From assembly GCA_016709025.1 (NCBI GenBank), contig JADJEQ010000005.1, positions 62,001 to 126,000 on the forward strand: DNA of 64,000 nt, in the 5' to 3' direction. The position numbers and the translations under genes are program-made. Every line of letters starts with the position of its first letter. The stretch's first letter is position 1. Below, piece after piece: positions 35,575 through 44,509 of this stretch. This stretch comes from Bacteroidales bacterium (GTDB lineage: Bacteria; Bacteroidota; Bacteroidia; Bacteroidales; Lentimicrobiaceae). The notes beneath the pieces were generated by a model. That model was not told the DNA's origin and searched no databases. It saw only the letters and a program-made list of their open reading frames with translations.

Positions 35575-38500
35575 CTATTCCTGATCGAAGGGATCAATTT
35601 TTTGTGCTGTTTGTCCGTCGTCTCTGGTGTTTGCGCGGATATACTGCGATGGGGTTAGCTCAAATTCATCTTTAAAGCACATACGGAAATACTGCAGATC
35701 GGAGAATCCAACCTCATAGGTAACCTGGGCAATGTTAAGGTCGCCCCGCAGCAGGAGTTCAGCGGCTTTGTGCAGTCTTATTTTGCGGATCAGTTCGTTG
35801 GCTGAATACCCAACAATGGCTTTCAGTTTGCGGTATAACTGCATCCGGCTGGTTCCCAGATCGCGGCATAGATCAGCCACATCATAATCGGGTTCGGTAA
35901 TGTTTTGCTCAATGTACTTTTTAATCTTCGAAATGTATTCAGACGAAGGATTTACATCAGTTTCAGCGTTCTTTTCGGGCTTTACTAAAAAATCCTTCAT
36001 GTATTTTTCCTTCAGAAGGTTACGTGAGCTGATGAGCTTTTCTATCCGCACAAGCAGATGCTCTGCTTCAAAAGGTTTGGGAATGTATGAATCGGCTCCA
36101 TGTTTCAGCCCTTTTATCCGGTCGGCAGAAGAAGGGAGTGCTGTCAGCAGGATAACCGGTATATGGTTGGTAAGATTTGAGCTTTTGATTTTTTCGCAAA
36201 GCATATTGCCATCCATTCCTGGCATAAGAATATCGCTGATAATCAAATCAGGCACTATTTCTCCGGCCTTTTCCCAGCCATCGAGTCCATCCGCAGCTTC
36301 AGCTATCTGGTAAACAGGTGATAGTATATCCCTGAGCAAGGTCCGCACTTCCTGGTTGTCGTCGATTACCAGAATAATTTTCTCATCGCCTTTCCGGCTG
36401 ATTTTTTCATTCAGGGCGCTTGCCGCGGGAATAGAACTATTGATCAGAATACTTTCGCTTGCCGGCAATTCAATACCAGGTAAGTTTTCTTTATTACCTG
36501 AGCATGGCAGGTAAACATTCACTGTGGTTCCTTTATTATTTTCGCTTTCAACTTCTATGAAACCGTGGTGTAGCTCAATCAACGATTTGGTAAACAACAA
36601 TCCTATTCCATAACTTGTTGATGCTGGTTCAGTCAGGTTTTGGACAGTGTTACCCTGGAATTTATTGAAGATATTTCTAACCTGCGATCGTGTCATTCCG
36701 ACTCCTGTATCAATTACTCTGAAAACAAGATATTCGCGCGAATCTTTTGTCCGGTAACTGAACTGAAAAATCGATTTCTGATTAAAAGTCCTGGTCACCA
36801 GGTCTATCTCACATTCAACACTGCCGTTTTTGTCGGTGTATTTAAATGCATTTGACAGCAGGTTATAAACAATTGATTCCAACCTGACCGGGTCGCCAGA
36901 TATAGAGATGTCTTTTCCGGCAACTTTATCCGTGAACTTAAAGTCCAGTCCTTTTGTCGAAAAGAGATCGACAAAACTTTCGCAGGATTGTCTGAAAAAA
37001 CGGGATGGATCAATCGCATCGCGTCTCAGCCTGATTTCCTCTTTTTCTATTTTTCGAAGATCCATCAGATCGGTAATCAGTCTCAGCAATATCTTGGCAT
37101 TCCGGTCAATTTTTTCATAAAAATCAGCACGTTTTTCCGGATCGTCATTTATTCGTAACCGGCCGGTTAAACCCATAATCAGGGTTAATGGGGTACGGAA
37201 TTCATGCGAAATATTGGAGAAGAAACGCATGCGCATATCGTACATTTCAATCTCCTGCTGCTGCTCCATCTGTTTAATTGTGAGCCGTTGCCGGTAAGTA
37301 ATCAGGCGGTATGAAAAATATACGAGCACCAGGAAAAGAAGGGTGTAAATAGCATACGCATATCCTGAATACCACCAGGGGGGGAGTATCTTGATTTCGA
37401 GTGTCGTAATTTCATCATTCCAGATGCCGTCGCTGTTTGAACATTTTATCTTAAGGATATATTTCCCGTGTTTTAACCGTGGATAATAACATTCGGGGGT
37501 AGATGTATATATCCAGTTTTTGTCAATACCCTCCAACTGATAAGCGTATGATATTTTTTCAGGGGCACTGAAGTCCATCCCGGAAAACGAAAACGAAAGT
37601 GTATTCTGGAAATATCTGAGTTTAATAGATTTTAAATTCCAGGAGGAGTATTCCATGATCTGCATTCCTTCATATTCCTGACCTGCTACCAGAACTTCGT
37701 TAAAAAGGCTTATCTGGGTAATAACAATGGAGGGAGATGATTTTGAATCGGTGATCTGCAGGGGATTGAAATAACATACACCTTCCTTGCCTCCCAGGTA
37801 CAGCCAGCCATTTTCGCTTTTTAGCGAACAACTTGTGTTGAAAAAGGATATTTCAAGCCCATCGAAATGATTGTAATTGCGTATTTGCTCAGGGAGGCCA
37901 TTATTCAGGATTATCTTACTCAGCCCGCTTTCGGTTGCAGCCCACAATTCGTCGGATGAAACACTAATAATAGATTGTATTACTGCATTCTGAAGTCCAT
38001 TCTGAAGTCCGATGTTGGTAAATTTATTTTCCCGTGGCTTAAAAATGGAAATACCATCCTCAGTTGCAATCCACAAGTTACTGCCCGGCATAATCACAAA
38101 ATCGGAAATGAAATTATTACAGATACTCGTGGAATCTCCTGGATTGTTAAGGAATTTTTCAATTTTAACAAGTGAATCACGGGTACTGTTGGTTTCAATC
38201 TGTATCATCCCGTTCCCTCTGGTGCCCAGACAGAAGCGGTTGGGCCCCGATTCAATTATTTTAACAATCGGATATTTTTTCAGTTCCCTGGCAAGGTTGC
38301 CTTTAAGCCTGGTAAACATTCCTGTTTCTTCAGAATAGTAAATCAGCCCGTTCGACCAGCAACCTCCCCAAATTATCCCTTTGCTGTCGCGGTATAATGT
38401 CATTACGTGATTGTCGGCCAGTCCGTTTGCTTCATTGTAAGTATCGGTTGCTACAGCCACCACATTGTTACCCGAAACACTATATTTTTTTACATGGAGT

Positions 38501-39810
38501 ATTCCACTACCCTTGGTACTGATCCAGACATCCCCATTGAACCCATTGACCATACTGAAGATATCATTTTTCAGTGGGCTGTTGTTTACATCATTATTGA
38601 GGATTAGCATGCGCTCAGCTATTGGTTGTCCGCTGCTGCCGGTTTCTACAAGGTAAACCCCTTTCCCACTGGTGCCTGCCCAAAAAGAATTTTTCCCGGA
38701 AGACGCCAGGGAAACTATTCCAAGAGTGTTCTCGCCAATGATATTTACATTAAAGGGCTTGTGGTTAGGGTCGTATTTATACAGGCCATTATTCGTTCCA
38801 ACCCACACAATCCCCTGACGGTCTTCAAACATAGATTCAACCTTGAAGCTTATTTTTTCTTTCCCTGAATTAAAAACTGGCCGGGAAAGAATGGTTCCGG
38901 TTATTAAATCAGCAATCATCAGCCCACTGGGTAGCCCAACCCATAACTGATCCGGCTGCGATTCAGGAACAAGACAGTCATACGATTCCCCTTTCTCAGC
39001 TGAAATATCCGAAGCTATCGGATTTGTGTCCATCGGCACAATTTCCCCGTTGATCTCATCAAACATATCTGTACCGTCTAGGCTCGAAACGGCGATCCAT
39101 CCATTGGCAAGTTCCTGTATCTTATGTATATAGATGCCTTTCAGGTGAAATGTATTTTCAATTTTTTTCGTTTGGCGGTTGTATCGCAATAATCCCTGAT
39201 CTGATCCGATCCAGAGGCTTCCTTTTGAATCCTCAAAAGCCATGGTTAACCTGTAACTATTTCCCGATTCGGCATATACCAGTGTTTGAGGATCAAACTT
39301 ATCTTTCTTCTTATCGAACGTAAAAACCCCTTCGTAACTGGCAACCAGGACTTTATTATCTGCCCCCCCCGAAATATTGATAATATTCCCGGTTTTAATA
39401 CTATTGATAGATTGGTGGGAAATGATTTGCTGATTTTTTGGATTAAAGATAAACAGGCCTTCGCTGTAAGTGCCAATCCACAACTTGCCTTCGTTATCCA
39501 GATATAAGGCTGATATTTTTCTCCCTATTTTACTGCTGAATTGCTGCGAAAAATTGATAACCTTACGACCATCATACCTGAATAATCCTTTCCAGGTACC
39601 GATCCACAGAAAGCCTGCGCTATCCTGAACTATGCAGTTAATGTCAATCTCAGGAAGATCGGTGGATTTTGCAGCCGCGATCAGCTCAATTTGCTGGTTT
39701 TGACTTGTTAAGTCGCTGGAATTCAAAAGTATGGCAATCAACAGGATCGTCCTGAGCAAGCCTCCGGCCGAAAATGTACGTAATAATGAAACCGCGAATA
39801 ACCGACACAT
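35575..39810 (-). CDS. Hybrid two-component system regulator (HTCS): Reg_prop sensor, kinase, receiver, AraC HTH
   Basis: Membrane-spanning one-protein two-component system of 1411 residues that senses a periplasmic oligosaccharide and controls the adjacent locus. After the signal segment come about 14 Reg_prop beta-propeller blades (repeats like GFLWIGTWKGLFRYD, GKLWIGTYSEGLF, GSLWIGSDQGLLRY), a Y_Y_Y domain (SFSGMDFSAPEKISYAYQLEG) and one membrane helix (814-834). Then HisKA with NISHEFRTPLTLIMG (His869), HATPase_c with DTGVGMTRSQ and SYGIGL, a receiver with ISDILMPGMDG (Asp1193), and a C-terminal AraC-type helix-turn-helix (YDVADLCRDLGTSRMQLYRKLK; VTYEVGFSDLQYFRMCFK). Position between susC and the beta-mannosidase gene makes mannan the expected signal. 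Full length for the family. Confidence 0.97.
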   Translation of the reverse strand: MCRLFAVSLLRTFSAGGLLRTILLIAILLNSSDLTSQNQQIELIAAAKSTDLPEIDINCIVQDSAGFLWIGTWKGLFRYDGRKVINFSQQFSSKIGRKISALYLDNEGKLWIGTYSEGLFIFNPKNQQIISHQSINSIKTGNIINISGGADNKVLVASYEGVFTFDKKKDKFDPQTLVYAESGNSYRLTMAFEDSKGSLWIGSDQGLLRYNRQTKKIENTFHLKGIYIHKIQELANGWIAVSSLDGTDMFDEINGEIVPMDTNPIASDISAEKGESYDCLVPESQPDQLWVGLPSGLMIADLITGTILSRPVFNSGKEKISFKVESMFEDRQGIVWVGTNNGLYKYDPNHKPFNVNIIGENTLGIVSLASSGKNSFWAGTSGKGVYLVETGSSGQPIAERMLILNNDVNNSPLKNDIFSMVNGFNGDVWISTKGSGILHVKKYSVSGNNVVAVATDTYNEANGLADNHVMTLYRDSKGIIWGGCWSNGLIYYSEETGMFTRLKGNLARELKKYPIVKIIESGPNRFCLGTRGNGMIQIETNSTRDSLVKIEKFLNNPGDSTSICNNFISDFVIMPGSNLWIATEDGISIFKPRENKFTNIGLQNGLQNAVIQSIISVSSDELWAATESGLSKIILNNGLPEQIRNYNHFDGLEISFFNTSCSLKSENGWLYLGGKEGVCYFNPLQITDSKSSPSIVITQISLFNEVLVAGQEYEGMQIMEYSSWNLKSIKLRYFQNTLSFSFSGMDFSAPEKISYAYQLEGIDKNWIYTSTPECYYPRLKHGKYILKIKCSNSDGIWNDEITTLEIKILPPWWYSGYAYAIYTLLFLVLVYFSYRLITYRQRLTIKQMEQQQEIEMYDMRMRFFSNISHEFRTPLTLIMGLTGRLRINDDPEKRADFYEKIDRNAKILLRLITDLMDLRKIEKEEIRLRRDAIDPSRFFRQSCESFVDLFSTKGLDFKFTDKVAGKDISISGDPVRLESIVYNLLSNAFKYTDKNGSVECEIDLVTRTFNQKSIFQFSYRTKDSREYLVFRVIDTGVGMTRSQVRNIFNKFQGNTVQNLTEPASTSYGIGLLFTKSLIELHHGFIEVESENNKGTTVNVYLPCSGNKENLPGIELPASESILINSSIPAASALNEKISRKGDEKIILVIDDNQEVRTLLRDILSPVYQIAEAADGLDGWEKAGEIVPDLIISDILMPGMDGNMLCEKIKSSNLTNHIPVILLTALPSSADRIKGLKHGADSYIPKPFEAEHLLVRIEKLISSRNLLKEKYMKDFLVKPEKNAETDVNPSSEYISKIKKYIEQNITEPDYDVADLCRDLGTSRMQLYRKLKAIVGYSANELIRKIRLHKAAELLLRGDLNIAQVTYEVGFSDLQYFRMCFKDEFELTPSQYIRANTRDDGQTAQKIDPFDQE

Positions 39811-40093
39811 ATTGCCACGCTTGTATTTGCGAGGTCTAAAATAGTATTCAATTGCTTACACAGGCTTTTTTTAAATGAAAAATTTGATTTTTCTTTGAAG
39901 TTTCATTCCCCGGGCTTTGTACTTAACACATTGTATATCAGAATTATATATTTGTTTGTAATAAGTGTCATTGCTTTTTGGTTCAAATTCAATGGTTGTA
40001 ACGAGGGTTAAAAAACACTTTTTGAGCGCCATCAGGCCGTTTTGTTGTTAAATTCGTTCCGGTAAACGTTTTCTTCTTTCAATTAAAAAATAA
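39811..40093. promoter_or_regulatory. Divergent promoter region between HTCS and the GH2 beta-mannosidase
   Basis: The two genes point away from each other across 283 A+T-rich bases. A plus-strand box tatatttg (39947-39954) matches TAnnTTTG and would give a leader of about 130 nt for the beta-mannosidase; no -33 element at normal spacing is visible. No clear box is seen for the HTCS gene. Confidence 0.35.
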
Positions 40094-42679
40094 ATGAAAA
40101 AATTCTTCTTGTTTTCAGTTTTATTGATTTCTGGCATGCTGACATTTGCGCAAACTGAACCGGTGAAAAGAGATATACATGCCAACTGGCAATTCCGTCA
40201 GGTAGCCACCACAGCCTGGATGCCGGCTTCTGTTCCCGGAACCGTGCACACCGACCTTATATCCGCCGGGAAAATTGAAGACCCTTACTACAGGTTGAAT
40301 GAGCGGAAAGTTCAATGGATTGATAAGGTGAACTGGGAATACAAAACGTCGTTCAGCATAAATGCCGGTGAACTGAAGAGGCAGAATATCCGGCTTGTTT
40401 TCGAAGGGTTGGATACCTGGGCCGATGTCTATCTGAACGGTCAACTCTTGTTGAAGGCTGACAATATGTTTGTTACCTGGAGAGTAGATGCCAAACAATA
40501 CCTGAAAGCGGGTGAAAATGAACTGAAAATCATTTTTACTTCTCCGGTAATGAAAGGAATGGAAAAACAGGAAGCATTTGGTTTTCCGTTGCCTGCCTCC
40601 AACGATCAGTCGGAAACCGGTGGCATGGGCACCAACCAGGTGAGTATATTTACGCGGAAAGCGGGTTATCATTTTGGTTGGGATTGGGGCCCGCGCCTGG
40701 TGACTTCAGGGATCTGGAAACCGGTTTATCTTCAATCATGGGACAATGCCAGGATAGCGGATCTTCATGTTATTCAGCATAATATTAATACAAAAGCTGC
40801 AGAAATTACCGCGGAAATAGAGCTTGAGACTTCGGTGGCGGGAGACTATTCTGTGAATCTGCTGGTTGATGGAAAGCAGATCGCTACCGCAAATATTAAA
40901 TCAATGGCTGGAGTGAGCAAACAAAAAATCGACCTGAGCATCCCCAGTCCAAAAATCTGGTGGCCGAATGGTTTGGGTGATCATCCGCTTTACAAAATTA
41001 CAGCAGAGCTTTCTGCTTCCGGCAAGGTGATCGATGGCAAATCAGCAACCATTGGACTGCGCACACTTAAACTTGTGAGAAAGCCCGATGCAAAAGGAGG
41101 TGGAGAGAGTTTTTACTTTGAGGTAAATGGCCGCCCGGTGTTTGCCAAGGGCGCCAACTACATCCCGAACGATGTTTTTCTAACCCGCGTTAAACCGGAA
41201 ACCTATGAGTTCATTGTTAAATCGGCCGCCGATGCCAACATGAACATGTTGCGGGTGTGGGGTGGGGGCGTTTATGAAAGTGATTTGTTTTATGACCTTT
41301 GCGATAAATACGGCATTATGGTATGGCAGGATTTTATGTTTGCCTGCAGCATGTACCCCGGCGATGATCATTTCCTGAACAGCATCCGGCAGGAAGCTGA
41401 AGACAACGTAATAAGGCTCCGCAATCATGCCTGTATTGCCTTGTGGTGCGGCAACAACGAAATGGAGACGGCCTGGGCCCAGGGCCATGAAGACCGCGGC
41501 TGGGGCTGGAAGCAGGTTTATAATCCGGAGCAGCGTGAAATTATCTGGAAAGCATACGATACCATTTTTCATCATATTCTTCCTGCGGTAGTCGCTGCCA
41601 ATACCGATAAACAGCCTTACTGGCATTCATCACCTTCAGCCGGAATGGGCAAGGTGGCTGGCTACGACAACAACTCCGGCGATATGCACTACTGGGGCGT
41701 TTGGCACGGACAGCATCCGTTCAGCGATTTTCGTAAGTACAAAGCCCGTTTTATGAGCGAATACGGCTTCCAGTCATTCCCGGAGTTTAACAGCGTGAAA
41801 AAATATACCCTGCCTTCCGACTGGAATATTGAATCAGAGGTCATGGCTTCGCATCAACGCAGTGGCATTGGGAATCTCCGCATAAAACAATACATGGAGC
41901 AGGATTACCAGATTCCTGAAAACTTTGAACATTTACTTTATGTTGGTCAGTTGCTGCAGGCCGATGCGATAAAAATGGCGCTGAAGACCCATCGCAGCGA
42001 CATGCCCTACTGCATGGGGTCGCTGTACTGGCAGATCAACGATTGCTGGCCGGTGGCCTCCTGGTCGGGCATCGACTATTATGGCAAATGGAAAGCCCTG
42101 CATTATTTCGCAAAAGAAGCCTGTAAAAATCAGATTATCAATGTGGTAATAGAAAATGGAAAATTGTTGATTTACGGTGTTTCTGACCTGTCGCAAAAAA
42201 CCGATGCTGTTATCAGGCTTAACCTGGCCGATTTCAACGGTCTTTCCCTCTGGAACCGGCCGGTGAAAGTTACCCTTCCTGCCAACAATTCAGCGTTGGT
42301 TTACAGCCTCGATCTGAAAGAAATACCGCTGAATTACAGGGAAAAAGAAGTATTCCTGACGGCAACACTGGTAACCGGAACAAAGGAGCTTGACCAGGAG
42401 TTTGTCTATTTTGCCAGACCTAAAGATCTAAAACTCCCCGAACCGGGCATCAAAACCCGGATCAGTGACAAGGGCGATCATTTCGTGATCGAAATAACAT
42501 CGGAAAAACTCTGCAAAAACCTGATGCTGATCAGCGACAACACTGAAGTTCAATTTTCGGATAATTTCTTCGATATGCAGCCCGGCGAAACCCGTCTGGT
42601 CACCTGTCCGGCCACCCTTCGCTGGGAAGATTTTGAGAAGGGTTTTCGCACCCTGAACCTGAAACAGACGATGAAGTAA
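40094..42679 (+). CDS. GH2 beta-mannosidase (BtMan2A type)
   Basis: Exported beta-mannosidase, 861 residues, close in length and pattern to Bacteroides thetaiotaomicron Man2A. Signal peptide ends LTFAQ (20). The sugar-binding domain has WMPASVPGTVHTDLI and VFEGLDTWADVYLNG; FGWDWGPRLVTSGIWKP is a hallmark of true beta-mannosidases. The barrel has GANYIPNDVF, LRVWGGGVYES, LWCGNNEMETAW with acid/base Glu456, MSEYGFQSFPE with nucleophile Glu556, and SLYWQINDCWPVASWSGIDY. It removes mannose from the non-reducing end of manno-oligosaccharides in the periplasm. It is divergent from the HTCS gene, alone in its transcript, and followed by a palindromic repeat that may terminate it. Confidence 0.96.
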   Translation: MKKFFLFSVLLISGMLTFAQTEPVKRDIHANWQFRQVATTAWMPASVPGTVHTDLISAGKIEDPYYRLNERKVQWIDKVNWEYKTSFSINAGELKRQNIRLVFEGLDTWADVYLNGQLLLKADNMFVTWRVDAKQYLKAGENELKIIFTSPVMKGMEKQEAFGFPLPASNDQSETGGMGTNQVSIFTRKAGYHFGWDWGPRLVTSGIWKPVYLQSWDNARIADLHVIQHNINTKAAEITAEIELETSVAGDYSVNLLVDGKQIATANIKSMAGVSKQKIDLSIPSPKIWWPNGLGDHPLYKITAELSASGKVIDGKSATIGLRTLKLVRKPDAKGGGESFYFEVNGRPVFAKGANYIPNDVFLTRVKPETYEFIVKSAADANMNMLRVWGGGVYESDLFYDLCDKYGIMVWQDFMFACSMYPGDDHFLNSIRQEAEDNVIRLRNHACIALWCGNNEMETAWAQGHEDRGWGWKQVYNPEQREIIWKAYDTIFHHILPAVVAANTDKQPYWHSSPSAGMGKVAGYDNNSGDMHYWGVWHGQHPFSDFRKYKARFMSEYGFQSFPEFNSVKKYTLPSDWNIESEVMASHQRSGIGNLRIKQYMEQDYQIPENFEHLLYVGQLLQADAIKMALKTHRSDMPYCMGSLYWQINDCWPVASWSGIDYYGKWKALHYFAKEACKNQIINVVIENGKLLIYGVSDLSQKTDAVIRLNLADFNGLSLWNRPVKVTLPANNSALVYSLDLKEIPLNYREKEVFLTATLVTGTKELDQEFVYFARPKDLKLPEPGIKTRISDKGDHFVIEITSEKLCKNLMLISDNTEVQFSDNFFDMQPGETRLVTCPATLRWEDFEKGFRTLNLKQTMK

Positions 42680-42880
42680 GTGAAAGGAGGGCAGAGAGTG
42701 AAGAGAGTGAAGGGAGGATGAAAGAAGCCAGATGAAAAATAACCTAACAGGTTTTCTTCCAACCTGTTAGGTTTTAAAGAAGAATGCAACATGAAGTGAA
42801 TACAGAAGAGAGAGAAGAGTGAAGAGTGAAAAGTGAAGAGAGTGAAGAAAGTGAAAGTGAAAAGTGAAAAATGGGATGTG
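42680..42880. repeat. GTGAA-rich simple repeat with AACCTAACAGGTT palindrome, copy 1
   Basis: Directly after the beta-mannosidase stop, an A/G-rich stretch of gtgaa/gaagagagtg units leads into a perfect 13-bp hairpin (42741-42753 with 42761-42773, loop of 7) followed by TTTT, then the GTGAA-type repeat resumes. The hairpin can act as a terminator. Copies 2 (45602-45780) and 3 (about 43050-43195) share the same order of parts. Confidence 0.8.
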
Positions 42881-43195
42881 AGAAATGAATAGTGCTTTGA
42901 GTCCCTCGTCCCTCGTCTTTCGTCCCGGCACCCTGGAATTTAGTAATAAATAAGAGAAGTATGTAATGAAGAGAGTGAAGAGAGTGAAGAGTGCAAGGAG
43001 CTTGTTCATGGGGTCCGTCCCTCGTCCCGTCTTGGCGTCTATTGTCCCCTTCTGAAGAGAAGATTGAAAAGTGAAAAGTGAAGCAAGATGAAAAATTTGG
43101 AGTTAGAAATGAAAATAGACCAAACAGGTTTTCTTTCAACTTTTGAGGATTTTAAAAAGGAATGAAATGTGAAATGAATTTTGAAGAAATTGAAG
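42880..43195. repeat. Continuation of the GTGAA-type repeats with a decayed palindrome (copy 3)
   Basis: Alternating gtgaagagagtgaag units and C+T-rich gtccctcgtccctcgtc units, without a gene. Near the end, caaacaggttttcttt (43121-43136) and ttttgaggatttta (43141-43154) correspond to the left and right halves of the AACCTAACAGGTT hairpin of copies 1 and 2, but the right arm has decayed, so the hairpin is lost. Confidence 0.65.
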
Positions 43196-43196
43196 T

Positions 43197-43313
43197 CGGG
43201 ATAAAGCCCGGCCGGGTTATACGGTAGCCCTTAGCGCGGACTATACCCGGAAAGTCTTACCAGTCAGGGGAGAAGTATCCGACAGGACATTGTTGGCAAC
43301 TATATATAGCTGC
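43197..43313. other. G+C-rich structured segment upstream of the DUF5694 gene
   Basis: A short island that stands out from A+T-rich surroundings. It contains small hairpins cggg/cccg (43197-43210) and ccgggttata/tatacccgg (43212-43221 with 43242-43250), and a near-palindrome gcaactatatatagctgc at 43296-43313. It does not form a tRNA cloverleaf that I can recognise. Might be a recombination or cassette junction, or a leader structure for the following gene. Confidence 0.35.
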
Positions 43314-43357
43314 AACCTGGAATATGGGTATTTTGTCGTTTGTGATAATGAAAACCA

Positions 43358-44272
43358 ATGCAAATGAGTAAAATAGTTTTAGGAATTACGATTTCAGCAT
43401 TTTTGATTTCCTGCAATATGCAGAATAATCAAGCCTGCAAGGAAATCAAACCTGAGCAAAAGGCAAATCACATTTCCGACCCGGATGTATTTATCGGAAA
43501 GCACAAGGCAAAAGTAATGGTTTTGGGAGTTTTCCATTTTGACAATCCAGGGTTGGATAGTTATAAACCTAAATTCTCTTTCAACATTCTTGAAGAAAAT
43601 AGACAGGGAGAATTGGAAATACTTTTAAACAAAATTGCCGGATATAAACCAACTAAAATCCTTGTGGAATGGGATAGAATTGAAATGGATAGTATTGCCA
43701 ATGACCGTTTTCAAAAATACCTCAGCGGAGAATTCAGCATAGAAGATAAAAGTAACGAGGTCTATCAAATTGGTTTCAAACTCGCAAAAAAGTCAGGACA
43801 CAGCAGAATATACTGCTCTGATGCTTCTGCGGATTGGTTTGGAGTGGAACTGGATTGGGACAACTATGACGTAGAGGCCTATTTAAAGTCGAAAGGACAA
43901 TATAAAAAAAGCACTCGTTATAATTTTCAAGTGTTTTACCAACTAATTGATTCATTAAAAAGTGTTCAATCACTAACTGAACATTTCGCCTTGATAAACA
44001 GTCCTGAAAACAGGCTGAAAGACCATCAGGCATATTTAGCTGAAACAATTCTGGAAGGAGCCGGAGATAATTATATTGGAGCAGATGCCGTAGCTAAATG
44101 GTATCGGAGGAACCTGAGAATTTACGCCAATGCATATGATTTTACGGATTTTGACAAAGAAGAAAGACTATTGCTTCTCTATGGATCGGGACATGTTTGG
44201 CAGTTAAGGCAATTCTTTATTGACTCGCCGGATTTTGACTATATAGAACCAAATGAATACCTGACGAAATGA
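43358..44272 (+). CDS. DUF5694-like lipoprotein (TraB/GumN-type fold), function unknown
   Basis: Putative lipoprotein of 304 residues with SPII lipobox FLISC (Cys19); ATG 43364 (MSKIVLG) is an equally good start. Conserved points fit DUF5694, related to the TraB/GumN/ChaN group: VMVLGVFHFDNPGLD near residue 55, a KILVEWDR strand around 108, and RLLLLYGSGHVWQLRQFF close to the end, where the Gly-x-Gly-His pair often binds metal in relatives. Some TraB-like proteins are proteases, but no activity can be assigned here. By eye it is richer in A+T than the mannan genes on both sides and is framed by repeats and a structured segment, which suggests it was inserted into the locus. Confidence 0.75.
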   Translation: MQMSKIVLGITISAFLISCNMQNNQACKEIKPEQKANHISDPDVFIGKHKAKVMVLGVFHFDNPGLDSYKPKFSFNILEENRQGELEILLNKIAGYKPTKILVEWDRIEMDSIANDRFQKYLSGEFSIEDKSNEVYQIGFKLAKKSGHSRIYCSDASADWFGVELDWDNYDVEAYLKSKGQYKKSTRYNFQVFYQLIDSLKSVQSLTEHFALINSPENRLKDHQAYLAETILEGAGDNYIGADAVAKWYRRNLRIYANAYDFTDFDKEERLLLLYGSGHVWQLRQFFIDSPDFDYIEPNEYLTK

Positions 44273-44509
44273 TTATAGTTGCTAAAAGGTATTTATGAAA
44301 TGGCGGCTAAAATGCAAAATTAATGCTATTTGCGCCTAATGTTCTTAAGTGCTTACCAGTAACTTTCAATTTTTATTAAAAAAAACTGCCACTTTAATAA
44401 TCACCAGACAGTTTCCGGAATAATCCGAAAAGATACCTGGTGGTAGTAATTGTTTAACCCATTGATTGAGTTATGATTTTTTCTGAAGTAAACTTTTAAG
44501 ATATAAGAC

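Noticed and set aside
43197..43313. tRNA or attC site in the G+C-rich island
   Set aside because: No cloverleaf with a TTC-type arm and no convincing paired integron core sites; left as an unexplained structured segment.
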